Assembly (NCBI RefSeq): GCF_014805685.1
Contig: NC_060898.1
Coordinates: forward strand, 5,730,001 to 5,794,000
DNA: 64,000 bases
Reading direction: 5' to 3'
DNA from: Silurus meridionalis
Taxonomy: Eukaryota; Chordata; Actinopteri; Siluriformes; Siluridae
The translations under genes were made by a program, and so were the position numbers. Within the stretch, counting starts at the first letter, position 1; each line of letters begins with the position of its first letter. The notes beneath the pieces are model-generated. The model was not told the origin of the DNA and did no database searches. It was given only the letters and a program-made list of their open reading frames with translations. Positions 24,836-36,499 of the stretch are shown here, piece by piece.

Positions 24836-25479
24836 CTAGTTTATATGAATTCAGTTTATTACAGATAGTTAGAAATGTAACATTATGAGATCATGCTGAT
24901 GTTTTCCATAAGGTTAAGGGTTTGTTTTCCTTTCTAAAATGCAGGGAAAAACATATAATAAAAATAACTTTGTGAGTATATTTACATTTTTTGTTTGATA
25001 TTTTTCACTACAAAATTAGCAGTTAGATATGCTGTGATAAGGTAATATAATACCAAACAAGCAAATAAACAACTCTAAACTATATTTTTGCAAATTTCTA
25101 AGAACACACATAAACTCCCTGACAGGAAAAAAGCAAACAGACAGTGATGGTACTATTGCTATCGCTCTTGAATCTTTCTGGGAAAGTAATAAAGAAGGGA
25201 GTGTGCATTGTTTTCTCCACCCTGTTAAACACAATGAACATATCAACATTCATCCAAGTGCCATGAATAGAGTGTCAGATTTCAGTTTCATTCTCAACCG
25301 TTTTGTTTTACTTTCTCTTCATGTGCGAAAACCAAGAAGAAAAAAATAAGGCATAAAACAAAGACGAAAATGTTTTAAGCGTAATTGAAACCATGATAAT
25401 TGCACACACTGAGGAGCCACAATGTATTGTTTAAAGATTTATAATCACACTCTTGATGTCACACACCCTTTTGAGTCTG

Positions 25480-25565
25480 GTTCCTCTCAAGGTTTCTTCC
25501 TCATAACATCTAAGGGAGTTTTTCCTTGCCACAGTCACCATGGCTGCTCATCAGGGAGGTTTTTA
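25480..25565 (+). repeat. Dispersed fish repeat fragment
   Basis: GGTTCCTCTCAAGGTTTCTT ... GTTTTTCCTTGCCACAGTCA recurs at 45205-45270 (GGTTCCTCTCAAGGATTCTT ... CTCCTTGCCACTG). It is a very common teleost interspersed motif. Confidence 0.6.
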
Positions 25566-26162
25566 CTTCGACATTTGTCACATACAGACGTCTAAAGGAC
25601 ATTCATACAAGCTTTTACATTTTAACTTGATTTAGCTTGATTAAACACCATATATCCAGTAGGCTGTTCCAAAGTTGGATGACTATAGTATTCAATAAAA
25701 CTCATCCAAGTCATACTAATGGAAATACTGCTTTAAAAGTGTACATAATAAATACCTATCCCCTTAGATACACCTGTCCAAGACATATAAGGTAGGTGTG
25801 CAGACATTTAGGTAGACTATTTAAAGGAAAATGGAAAAAATACATGACATACATTTTTAATGAATCAACATTTTAACAAGCTGATGAAATCTAATTCTTA
25901 TAGTAAAGTTAACAGTCAAGTGAAAAAAACAAACAATCTGGATACAAAGTCCCCCAAACTGGGAAAAACAAACAAACAAAAAATAAATAAATGCAATAAT
26001 CATGCAAAATCACTTTCCACCCCTGTATGCCCCCCACCTCCCTTCCTCGCCGGTGCATGATAGTAACTTCTGTAGCTTCTTTATCCCATTTCATGACCAC
26101 AGCTGCAAGAGTTAAACAAAAACAAAAATGATAAATATGTAAAGAAAACCAGTGTACATTAC

Positions 26163-26390
26163 TGTCAGGGTGCAAGCGAAACAGAAGGCGGAAGCCGGAG
26201 TACAGCTCGCTTGGGCTTTAATGCACATGTGAGGGAGAGAGAGAGATACGAGCACACACACACACAGACGCGCATACGCGCACACACACACAAGCACAAG
26301 CACACAGCAGTCCTACGGTTGAAGTCCAAGGTGCGCTAGCTGACCCGAGATGCACGGGGAGGTGAAGCGCAGCCGGTATGGGATTGAACC
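26163..26390 (-). repeat. Truncated LTR (3' LTR in element sense)
   Basis: About 228 bp matching 28423-28676. The remaining 280-300 bp of the full LTR are missing on the internal side, where the sequence switches to gag-associated repeat DNA. Confidence 0.75.
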
Positions 26391-26399
26391 ATGCTCCCA

Positions 26400-28262
26400 G
26401 CGGAGGTCCGAAACGGCGCGTAGCTCATCGCGGAGGCCAAAATCGGAGCAAAACCACCGGCGAAGATCGGAGCCAGGACGAAGGCCGGATCCAGAGAGGC
26501 GCCCCCAGTGGCGACCGGGGACGGAGGTACGCCTGCAGCGGAGGCTGGAGACGGAGAGCTGTCTTCAGCGGAAGTCGGAAGCAGAGAGATGTCTCTGGTG
26601 TAGGACAGGGACCAAGCTGTGCCCGCAGCAGAATCCAGGAGCTCGGGGGCGAGATGTCGCCACCGGGGGAGCTCGGAGGCGTGACATCGCCACCGGGGGA
26701 GCTCGGAGGCGTGACGTTACCATCAGGGAAGCTCGGAGGTGTGACGTCGCCTGCAGGGGTGTCCAAGAGCGAGTCGTCGCCGGCAGAGGAGCTCAGGGGC
26801 GAACTGTCGCCATCGGAGGAGCTCAGAGGTGTGACGTCGTCTTTGGAGGAGCTCAAAGGCGTGACGTCGCCATCAGAGTAGCACGGGGGCAAGACGTCGC
26901 CATCAGAGGAGCTCGGAGGCGAGACGCGCTGGAGCAGAGAGGAGCTCTCTGAGACTCTGTAGAGCGGAGAGGAGCTCTCGGAGACTCTGTGGAGCAGAGA
27001 GGAGCTCTCGGGGATGCTCTGGGGCAGAGAGGAGCTCTGTGACGTAACTTCGCCTGGAGAGGAACCCTGTGACGTGGCCTCACCTCCAGGGGGACAGTGA
27101 GGCGAGCCGTCACCTTCGGGGAGACCGTGAGGCAAGTCGTCGCCTTCGGGATGACCATGAGGCGGCGGTACGACATCCCTTTCGCGTCCAGGCGGCGGTA
27201 CAATTGTCCTTTTCGTGGCCAGACGGCGGTGCGACTTCCCCTTCACGGCCAGACGGCCGCGCAACGTCCCTTTCGCAGCCTTGGGGCTGAGCTGAGTGCA
27301 CTGGGAAGCTCCGGGGCGGAACGGAGCTGTCCTGGAGGTCCTGAAGCGGAACAGAGCTCGCCTGGAGACCTTGGCGTGGAACTGAGCTCGCCTGGAGACC
27401 TTGGAGCTGAGAGGAGCTCGCCTGGAGGTCCTGGAGGGAGGCCGAACTTGCCTGGAGGTCCTGGGACAAAGCCAAGCTCTCTTTAGGACTCTAAAGCGGA
27501 ACAGAGCTCTTTTCAGGACTCTGAAGCGGAACGGAGCTCTCTTCAGGACTCTGAAGCGGAGAGGAGCTCTCGGAGACACTCTGTGACAGAGAGGAGCTTT
27601 CTGTGGAGGCCTGGAGCAGAGCTGAGCTCTCCTGGAGGTCCTGGAGCGGAACTGAGCTCTCGTGGAGGTCCTGGAGCAAAACTGAGCACTCATGGAGGTC
27701 CTGGGGCAGAGCTGAGCTCTCGTGGAGGTCCTAGGGCAGAGCTGAGCTCTCGTGGAGGTCCTGGGGCAGAGCTGAGCTCTCGTGGAGGTCCTGGGGCAGA
27801 GCTGAGCTCTCGTGGAGGTCCTGGAGCAGGCTGAGGATCTCCTGGAGGCCCTGGGGAGGAGTAGAGCCATCCTGAAGGGCCTGGAGCAGGGCCTGGAGCA
27901 GGGTGGAAATCCCCCGGAGGTTCTGGGACGGAGTGGCGCTCTCTGGGAAACTCTGGTGCGGAACGGAGCTTTTCGGTAAACACTGGCGCGGAATCGTGCT
28001 TTCGGTAACGGGAGAAAGATGGTGGAGATCTGAGGTGACCATCCCTAGTTCCCGGGTGAGAAGCCGGATAAACCGGGCGCACGAGCCGAATTCGCCACCA
28101 GAGGCGCTCCACAACTTACTGGCCAGAGAGAGGGATTCTCCAGACAGCAGAGAAATGTGGAGGGCGATCTCGTCTGCTTCAGTGGGGTAAGAGGATGAAT
28201 AAAAGTCTATATATTCACCGACGCTCCGTATAAATCCGCGGAGCAGCGGACTTTCGGGTTTT
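26400..28262 (-). pseudogene. Retrotransposon gag-like fragment followed by decapeptide repeats
   Basis: Minus-strand frame from about 28262 reads SPLLRGFIRSVGEYIDFYSS, then YPTEADEIALHISLLSGESL, SLASKLWSASGGEF and ARFIRLLTRELG. This is the layout of Ty3/Gypsy-type gag domains (hydrophobic helix, YPTEADEIA, LLSG--L-LA--LW). In-frame stops precede it (TGA TGA at about 28293), so the start is lost. After about 28000 it runs into proline-rich repeats such as RELSSAPGPP and DVTPPSSPGG. A 481-codon frame (26425-27870) exists here only because the repeat unit is 30 bp. No zinc knuckle was seen. Confidence 0.6.
26640..27840 (-). repeat. Degenerate 30-33-bp tandem repeat array
   Basis: Units such as GAGCTCTCGTGGAGGTCCTG (30 bp in full) are nearly identical at 27690-27825 and more diverged toward 26640 (GAGCTCGGAGGCGTGACGTC type). 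Because 30 is a multiple of three, several frames on both strands stay open. Confidence 0.85.
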
Positions 28263-28422
28263 CCCCGAGGCGGAGCTTGGCTGCCGCTTCATCATGGTAG
28301 AGCGAATCCTACCTCCAAGGTTCGGTTCGTGCCGGAACCACGACGGTAATCCGATCATTTTCGTTCCCTAGTGTTTTCTTTCTTTTTTTTTTTATATATC
28401 CTTTTCAGGAGGTTCGTTATTC

Positions 28423-28954
28423 TGTCAGGGTGCGAGCGAAACAGAAGGCGAAAGCCGGAGTACAGCTCGCTTGGGCTTTAATGCACGTGTGAGGGAGAGA
28501 GAGATACGAGCGCGCACACACACACACACAGACACACAGACACACACACACACAGACGCGCATACGCGCACACACACACAAGCACAAGCACACGGCAGTC
28601 CTACGGTTGAGAAAGTCCGAGGTGCGCTAGCTGACCCGAGATGCACGGGGAGGTGAAGCGCAGCCGGTATGGGATTGTGGAGTCCGGATGGAACGGACAA
28701 GTGGAGTCCTGGATGACAACCGGTACGTGAAGACATGCAGCACGGAAAGTCAAACATAAACAATAACGAACGGTTTATGTAGGAGCGGGGTGGAGTGATG
28801 AGCTTCAGGTGTGCCTCGTTAAACCTGGAGCTTCAGAGAGAGTGGAGGCATGAGTGATGATGAGCTCCAGGTGTGCGTGGTTAAACCTGGAGCTCTATGG
28901 AGAGTGGAGGCATAGAGAGCCACCAAAGGGGGCGTGGCAGGTGGCTCCCTGACG
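28423..28954 (-). repeat. Full-length LTR (5' LTR in element sense)
   Basis: 532 bp bounded by TGTCAGGG and CCCTGACG. It includes CA-rich tracts (28510-28580) and two near-repeats around GTTAAACCTGGAGCT at 28820-28890. Confidence 0.75.
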
Positions 28955-29119
28955 ATTACATTTCAATATGCATGTTCATATACAGTATTTTCTTTGTGAA
29001 AACATGAAGGTTTGTTTATATTGATTATACTTTAATACTTATATTCCTCCTGTAAAATATAAACTAAGTGACAATACTGAAAACACACCTGACTGGTGTG
29101 GTATATATGCAAACTACTG

Positions 29120-29375
29120 TAGGGCTGCTTCTATTGACTATTTTAGTAATTGAATAAACAATTATTCCAACGATTTTTCATGTAATCGGATAAAAAGTAC
29201 TTTCTCTTGATTAAAGAGAAATACTAAATAAGAGAGAGAAAATAAGATAGGTCACTTAAAATAAACAAGCAATTTGTTTTCTTTTTTTGCATTTGAAATT
29301 TTTATTGCTAAAATTGCACAACTAAAACTAAACCCATTTTAGTGCATTTAATTGTCATATTAAGGTTGGCTGAAG
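29120..29375. mobile_element. hAT-type MITE
   Basis: GTAGGGCTGCTTCTATTGAC, TTTTAGTAATTGAATAAAC and GTAATCGGATAAAAAGTAC are typical of a very common fish hAT MITE. The same family occurs at 56118-56600, sharing ACAAGCAATTTGTTTTCTTT-like text. Confidence 0.65.
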
Positions 29376-29379
29376 CTTA

Positions 29380-30310
29380 CCCATATCGGGTCCTTCCGTT
29401 CGGCCTTGCACTCTCACCCTGCACCTTCACAAAGTGTGAGTTCCAACGCCTCCCCATGGCAGACTGCTAGAGTGTCTGCCACTCGCTTTAGCGACCCGGG
29501 TTCGAGACCCGCTCTGACATTACAGGCCTTAGACATGTGGAAAGACCCTTGGTTCCTGTTACAGGACCCCGTGTTGGGGGCTTATTGTTGTCACATAACA
29601 TTAACGATGGACGCCTCCCTTTACAAGTTGGGGGGCGGTCATGAGTGCCCACTCCACCCAAGGACTATGAAAGGGCCCCATCTGTTGTGACACATCAACT
29701 GCATGGAGATGCTGGCTGTGCTTCTAGCATTGAAGCATTTCATCTCAGACCTAAGGGGCCATCCTTTGCTGGTCTTTTACATCAACCACCAGGGGAGGTC
29801 AGTGCTCTCGCCTCCTTCACAAGCTGGCACGACAGACCCTTCTGTAAGCTGCTCTTACTTAGAGCACTAAACATCCCGGGCGGTTGAATCAAGGAGCAGA
29901 TGCCCTTTAAAGGCAAGGGCTGAGCTCATATGCAGCAAAATGCTGCCTGTTAACTTGGGTCACCACTTAGACACAGTTAATTGTCCGGTTTCCCAGTGCT
30001 GGAATTTTTTCAATAATTTCTTCCACCCTAAAGGTGCTTATCATTCTCCACTTGCTGAGCAGTCGCTAGGGAAAAACAAGTTAGTGACATGTTTCCTCCA
30101 AGGTACCCTGAGGCCTCAGGTACGACCCAAAGTTGGACCTCGCCGTTGTTCTGGGGGCCTTGTCTAATCATCCCTTCGAGCACCTGTCCGAAGTGCACTT
30201 GAGATTTTTGACAGTCAAGACTTATTTTCTACTGGCCATCTCCTCTATAAAGAGGGTTGCGGGTGTTCACGTTCTTTTTGTGAGCCCCTGTCTAGAGTTT
30301 ACCCCAGGCA
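29380..30310 (+). pseudogene. DIRS-type retrotransposon relic (RNase H to tyrosine recombinase)
   Basis: Plus-strand frames give TMDASLYKLG, then INCMEMLAVLLALKHFISDL with RGHPLL and YINHQGG (RNase H region of DIRS elements). After frameshifts they give LDLAVVLGALSNHPFEHLSE and RFLTVKTYFLLAISSIKRVA, the start of the YR-recombinase domain. Multiple frameshifts and missing parts show it is dead. A B-box-like GGTTCGAGACC at about 29492 could mark a tRNA-derived segment next to it. Confidence 0.7.
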
Positions 30311-31749
30311 TTATAGATTGTGTTGTAGAAAGAAGTGTCCTTGCATCTTTTGGTAGCAGGTGTCCTTACTTTCTTAATATTTCCAATTCATTTAAGAAAC
30401 TTTGTATGATTTTGGTTCTTTGTGGACCACTGTCCTCTTTTAAATCTGGAGAATCCAATAAAGCATCAGAAGACACATATTCTATATCAGTGTCAAAGTG
30501 ATCTGTTGTCAAACTGTCAGTGGGTTAATTAAAATAAAAATTAATTATTATTAATAATAAAAAAATGTCAGCCTGTCAGCCTGTTTATGTAATCCACAGG
30601 TTGATCATGATCTCTGACTATCATGGTCATCATCACTGTCAGAATGCAGGAAATGATTGTGCCACGCTTATAAATATGCCATCTGTAACGCAACGTTTAA
30701 AGGCAGATTCTTAACTTTGCTTCTTTCTCTTAAAATTTTTAGGTATGACAACAGTTCTGCAAACTTGAAAATATGTACAGTATGAATCGAAAGTCTTTGA
30801 AAGAGTTATACACAAGTCAAGGTTTATGTTCCATAGCTAAACTATAGATTTAAGTGATTTTACTTTTATTTTTAAGTTAAAAGACAAAAATATAATCTAT
30901 ACTTTTTACTTTAATTTTAAAAAGGTGTGTTCAAAACAAACTAGTATCTATTAAACAATGTACACACATATCCCATACAACAGAACATTGGTCCCAAGAG
31001 CCAAAATTCATTGAAAGACAGTATTCAAAAATTAGATGTAGCTCTGTATAAGGTACAGCTTGAAGTCATCTAATAAGTGCATTTACCACTCTTGTGAGAA
31101 GCACAAGTATATTGCTGTAAAATATCTTTTTTTTCCCTCAGTGTTTCAAATTTGCCCATTTTTCAAGTCAATTTAATTAGACAATTTAATGAAACTTATA
31201 ATAATTCATAGATGAGGTGTCGCATCAATATTACATTTACATTACTTTACCGTATGCAGTATTTGCTTGCAAACTTGCTTACAATAATTACACAGAATGA
31301 AATTTTATTATTTACGATTATGATGATTATAACAAATGAAAGCAGTAAACTACACCAAAAATAAAAATAAAAACATTTTCAAATACAAATTTAAATCAAA
31401 GACTTCACCATATAATCATAGCCATGTGAAACATTATAAACTAAAGTGTCGATGTATTAAAACCCAGACAAAGAAAGTGGAGAATTTCGAAAATACAATA
31501 AAATAAAAAATGATTTTGACATCCTGATTTTGCCATACTTGCGTTTTTCATCTACCTCATGCATGACCAGTTAGAACTTCAGTCAGTGAAGCGTCGCGCA
31601 CGCGCAAAAGTTTCCAGGGTGCAGTTTTTAGATAATTTCTCTTTTTTTCCCTTCATTTTTTATTCAGTAACGGATATGATTTAAAATGTAGCAAAGTACA
31701 ATACTTCAAACAAAACATACTTTTTTTCTACAAAATCTATAAATAAGAT

Positions 31750-31792
31750 AATTGTAAGATGCTCTGGATAAGGATGTCTGCCAAATGTAAAT
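31750..31792 (+). repeat. SINE 3' tail
   Basis: GATGCTCTGGATAAGGATGT CTGCCAAATGTAAAT is the conserved tail of fish tRNA-derived SINEs; the body is absent. Confidence 0.6.
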
Positions 31793-32472
31793 ATTTTCTT
31801 TAGGACTATTTATTTAACAAATCAAAACACTTTAAATAATGATAAATTTATGATTAATGTTAGAACACATATCTAATTCAAAATATCAGGAAATGAAATA
31901 GCCGAAATTCTGAATTATCCGTCCCACATTGTGATCTCAAACCCAAAAGATTTTAGTGTAGACTAAATTGCCATATAATAAGAAGGTTGTTTATTGTACA
32001 GTGTTACATCATGTGTCAAATTATTCATTTAATGATTGTATCAGTGTGGCTGAACCAAAAGTAAAATAAAATGGAAGATAAAGAAAATGAATCTGACATG
32101 CGGCTCATTGCATTTCAATGACATTGTTAGAATTTCTTATACTCACACACACACCCGCTTACGCAAACGCAAACACACACATACACAAACATGCAAGCAA
32201 TGAAAATGACAATAATTCTTAAATGTTATTTTTGTATTAATTCATATTTATTGTACATTTTGTACATATAGACATATCAAATACATTTTTAAAAAGTAAT
32301 AACATTTGAAATTGTTTCAATAAATTATAATAATAATAGTAATATAATAAAAAATATAAAATAATAATGTACATAATCATATACAAAATATATACACACG
32401 TAAGATTTATTAAATTATAATATTACTTATAATATTAATATTTGTAATTCTTTTATACAATTAGATACATAA

Positions 32473-32551
<79 letters not shown>
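32473..32551 (+). repeat. (TATC)n microsatellite
   Basis: About 20 perfect TATC units. Confidence 0.95.
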
Positions 32552-32658
32552 ATTGATATAATGAAACAATTTTTATAGTTTATAGTTTTTTGGCTTACAT
32601 CACTGATTGTGTAGATGAGAAATAATCAGACAGTCATGAAAATGTGTCAGAGTCTTGC

Positions 32659-32661
<3 letters not shown>

Positions 32662-32711
<50 letters not shown>
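32662..32711 (+). repeat. (CA)n microsatellite
   Basis: About 25 CA units; complementary to the (GT)n run 57 bp downstream. Confidence 0.95.
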
Positions 32712-32716
<5 letters not shown>

Positions 32717-32765
32717 TTAAAACACTGTAACTGTACCTAATTTACTATAGTAAATAATAAATGAA

Positions 32766-32767
<2 letters not shown>

Positions 32768-32812
<45 letters not shown>
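32768..32812 (+). repeat. (GT)n microsatellite
   Basis: About 22 GT units, complementary to 32662-32711. Confidence 0.95.
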
Positions 32813-32813
<1 letters not shown>

Positions 32814-33452
32814 TGGTGAATTACTGTAAAAGTTACTTATGTTTATTAGTCACTATGTTGCAGCAGGCAGCAGATTGTTCATAAACTGATGTAATTGTAC
32901 ATTGTGCTGTAATTCACAAAAATAACAGCTTATTATATATATATATAATGATATAATGATATAAAAATTATATATATTTTTATACAGTATCATTCAGTAT
33001 TATTACACCACATATACAGCATATTTACACCAGCACAATACATTTTTACCTTATACACACAGGTATGTAGCTTTGTATTTTTCTTTTGTATTTTTTGCTA
33101 TTTTAAAGAAAACTTTGCTTTGTTTTGTTGTGGATTAGTGTATGTGGATTAAAATACAATATATACAATTTTAAAATTGACTGTAAATTAAATGTTAATT
33201 ACTATGTCTAATTTATCACAGTTTACTTATAAATCTAAATAAAGAAAAAAAAAAATCTTTACCAAGAAAAACAATTCACTTTTGCTCTTTTATTTGTTTT
33301 GGTATGTTTTTTTTGTATCTTTGGTATGTGTATGTGTATGTGTATGTGTATGTCAAACATCTCAACAATGTTACCACCCTTCAAATGAAATACAATCTAT
33401 TGTTTTAAAGCCAAATATTTGTTTTGATCGATACTTCCATCTCACACTTTAC

Positions 33453-33576
33453 ACTGATTGGCTGCTGGACAGTTTATAAGGTGACACTTCCACACTTATC
33501 ATAGACACTTCTTCAGGCAGAATCTTTCTGATAACCTGATAACAATTCGACTTGATTGTCAACTTTACCTGAAAGA
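33453..33576 (+). promoter_or_regulatory. Promoter and 5' UTR of VMO1-like copy 2
   Basis: TATA-type TTTATAAG at 33473-33480 lies 104 bp before the start codon, with a reversed CCAAT (GATTGGCTG) just upstream. The following block (CACTTCTTCAGGCAGAATC, TTGATTGTC, CTTTACCT) is conserved in copies 4 and 5. Copy 3 keeps the TATA element at the same distance. Confidence 0.7.
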
Positions 33577-34908
33577 ATGTATTTTGTGCTCAGTGTAGTT
33601 TTGCCTCTGCTTATGCTTTCCTTTGGGCAGTGTGCAGTCGTCAATAACACAGAAACCAGAATTGCCTCCAATACAATCAGTGTGCTTAATGGACAGATAT
33701 GGGGTACATGGGGAGTTACTCAGAAGTGTCCTTCAGGCACCTATGCTACAGGTTTTAGCCTCCTGGTGAGTACACCTCATTTTCAGCAGTTAATAATTAC
33801 TAATTAAGAAATGTATGAGCACTTATAAGAAAATGAATATACTGTATGCTAAGTATACTTTATGCTACAGTTACAGTTACAATTACAGTTTGTTTTTGTG
33901 TGTTGGTGGTTTACGTAAATGGTGAAGTAAAAAAGAAAAGAGTAACTGAAGGACTTCAGTGCAGCAAAGACTGTAACTGGATTCTGTAAACAAATTTGAT
34001 GTCATCAGTAAATTACTAAAGTATGTTCTTTTTATTAGGTTGAAGGAAATCAGGGTTTTTGGGGCGATGACACGGCCCTAAATGGAATTGCTCTTTACTG
34101 CTCAAAACCCATCGGCTCCAACGGGATTGTTGGGACCTACACAACAATCAAGTCTTCTGTAGGAAGGTAAGAAGAGATCAACATTTCATACACTTAGTAT
34201 ATGTTGCATTGTTATGTATTACATATTTAATGTTCAGTATTAATAACATAATGCATACACTAAGTACTGAAAATTGCATAAAAAAAAATACCTACAAAGG
34301 ATATTCTTAAGATACAAAATTGTTTTAGTATCACAAGTTAGAGAAGGAAACGAAGAGAAAAAGTAATAGCGTCAGTGTTAGCAGAAGTACTAGTCATTGT
34401 TGCATCAGTAGTAGTAGTAGTAGTAGTAGTAGTAGAAGTTGTTTTATCAGTAGTGACTGTTGTTTTATACAGCTGGGGGTCTTGGACAGCAAACAAGTTT
34501 TGCCCAAGTGGAGTGCTGAAAGCTTTCCAGCTGCAAGTGGAGAGTTATCAGGGATGGTATGCAGATGATACCGCTGCTAACAACATAAGGTAATTAGTAA
34601 CACACAATAACCCCCACATCAGACAATTATCTCAAATGTTACACAGTTGGTCATGTCTTTGGTCCTGTCATGTCCTATGTGCATTTGATTAAAAAAATTA
34701 ACAAAATGTATTTCTAACTAAAAACGCCAGGTTTTCATGCACTGGAAACCAGGTGTTGCAAGGCTTGGGCATGAGCTGGGGATCCTGGGGTTCCTGGAGT
34801 CCAAGTTGTGGAGGAACTGGCATTTGCGGGATCCAAACAAAAGTGGAGTCACCCCAGGGTGCATCTGATGACACGTCTCTAAATGATGTCATCTTTAACT
34901 GCTGTTAA
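33577..34908 (+). CDS. VMO1-like protein, copy 2 (intact)
   Basis: Exons 33577-33765, 34039-34166, 34473-34589 and 34731-34908 join in phase to 612 nt (203 aa). The start at 33577 opens a signal peptide [19 protein letters not shown]. Repeat cores are [66 protein letters not shown] and [20 protein letters not shown]. The chain ends NDVIFNCC and TAA. A 3'-UTR intron (donor 34916, acceptor ends 35017) follows the stop and is shared with copies 3-5. AATAAA is at 35181. Family role: secreted beta-prism protein of the vitelline membrane type. Intron 2 carries a GTA repeat that is open in frame with exon 3, but normal splice sites are present. Confidence 0.93.
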
Positions 34909-36016
34909 AAATAAGGTATGTTTCTTTCTTATCTTTGTCATCAGGTGTTTTTACACACTTAATGAAAATAACTCTGACACCTTTACCTCACTTGAATATT
35001 TGTTTTCTGTGTTACAGTAAGAGTTGACAGGACAAGAACATGAACTTGATCATAATCAGTTTTCGGAATGGATTATAATCACAAATTAATATAATCTTCC
35101 AGTAATCACAAACATGTACTCGCTGATGATTTAGTCTTATCTTTTATCCTTTGCCTGTTCTTTAATTAAATTTCATAATAAATAAAACATGTTCATCAGC
35201 AGTTTTTGTGGTTTATTTGTCTTTATTTGAAAAAATTATTGTTCTTGATTAGCTAGATCATAACCACCCTAGAGGTGAGTAGTATGAGCAGACATTTTTT
35301 TCACAATGTGTATAGACGTTTGAAAATATAATGTGTCCTCTGATGATACAAAAATGTAAATGAACAATTTGGATCACATAAACAGTTTTCAATGTAAATT
35401 AATTTAAAAGTATCCATTTATTAACAGATTTATCCATGATTTCTTCAATGTTTTATTCCTGAGTTCTTTAGGTTTATAATTAACCATTTCCAGCATTTGA
35501 AATGTTAGTAATCGGTCCCAAGGCCATTTTACAATTTGTTCAAACCTACCGAAAGGTTAAACACATGAAGCACATCAAATGCAGAGCATATAGCAGCTCC
35601 TTCAAACCAAATACATCTAACTGATATAAACTAATAGAAAACCATGTGTTTTCAAATGTATCTAGTGTTAAAGGATGTGCTTTGGTGCTCAGGATGGAAA
35701 GCCGAAAAAAGAGTAATTCATATGCAGAGGTGTTTTATACAGTACATCGTCCAAGTTCACCCAGTCACAAACCAATTCAGTACCTGAAAACAGTACCTGG
35801 GCTCTGTTCAGAGTAATGTACAGTATATTTATACAACATATATAGACCCAGGAGATTTGTAAATGGAATTTGTAAATGAGCCAGAAGAGTTTGCCAGAGG
35901 ATGACCAATCCTGGCATGCTGACTTCATATTACACAACCATGACAGTTTTTTTCTGTTTGTGTTCAAATTGAATTCATATTATTTTTAAGGATGATTTTA
36001 ATTTGAATAAAACTGG

Positions 36017-36090
36017 GGTTAGGTCAGGTCAGGTTAGGTTAGGTTAGGTTAGGTTAGGTTAGGTTAGGTTAGGTTAGGTTAGGTTAGGTT
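36017..36090 (+). repeat. (TTAGG)n pentanucleotide array
   Basis: GGTT, two AGGTC units and then twelve perfect AGGTT units. The unit equals the arthropod telomere repeat TTAGG, not the vertebrate TTAGGG. Located between VMO1-like copies 2 and 3. Confidence 0.95.
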
Positions 36091-36491
36091 TAATCTCCAT
36101 TACAAAAAAAAAAAAAACCTTTCATAGGGTAAATACTAGGACTCAGTTTCTAAAAAGTATTAATTTAACAGTATTTTACCACAGAAACCCAATGTTTTTT
36201 GTGTTGCTTGTACTACCATTTAACGTTTATCTGTATACTGTGTTTTCATTCTTCTAACTCTGTGTGCTCCAGTATATCTGCTACTGGAAAACCGCCACGT
36301 TTTGTGAAATCAGTGTCCCTTTGTGAAAGTGTGGAAATTTGAAGTCTGGAAAAGCCAAAGGTTATAAAGGTTATTTTAATGTACGCGCACATGTGCACGT
36401 CCCGTAATGTTTCTTCGGTAACGGAAATAGGAGGAAACTCAGGCAGCCAATAGCTTTCTGTGGAAGAGAAAACATCATAGAGACAGTTCAG

Positions 36492-36499
36492 TTTATAAG
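36492..36499 (+). promoter_or_regulatory. TATA element of VMO1-like copy 3
   Basis: TTTATAAG 108 bp before the start codon, the same spacing as in copies 2, 4 and 5. Confidence 0.6.

Larger units (their letters stand above)
26163..28954 (-). mobile_element. LTR retrotransposon, minus orientation, internally deleted, with 5-bp TSD
   Basis: Starts TGTCAGGG at 26163 and ends CCCTGACG at 28954. The pentamer ATTAC flanks it on both sides (26158-26162 and 28955-28959). The terminal 530 bp (28423-28954) form one LTR. A 228-bp part of the same sequence (26163-26390) forms the other, truncated LTR; the two share the CA-repeat block and CGCTAGCTGACCCGAGATGC. Between them lies a gag-like segment and a long 30-bp repeat array. 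No protease, reverse transcriptase, RNase H or integrase is visible, so it cannot be autonomous. One terminal dinucleotide is CG instead of the expected TG. Confidence 0.8.
30505..33450. other. Gene-free AT-rich intergenic DNA
   Basis: About 3 kb between the DIRS relic and VMO1-like copy 2. It holds microsatellites (listed separately) and a SINE tail at 31750-31792; no coding segment was recognised on either strand. Confidence 0.7.

Noticed and set aside
26425..27870. 481-codon minus frame as a host gene
   Set aside because: It is a by-product of a 30-bp repeat inside an LTR element; the gag-like segment is in another frame and there is no splice or domain evidence.
29440..29525. A functional tRNA gene
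   Set aside because: A good B-box-like GGTTCGAGACC is present but no acceptor stem or complete cloverleaf could be folded by eye; it lies beside a retrotransposon relic.
34375..34472. Val-rich coding extension of VMO1 copy 2 exon 3
   Set aside because: It comes from a GTA repeat in the intron. A proper acceptor sits at the exon border and the equivalent frames in copies 4 and 5 are not in phase.
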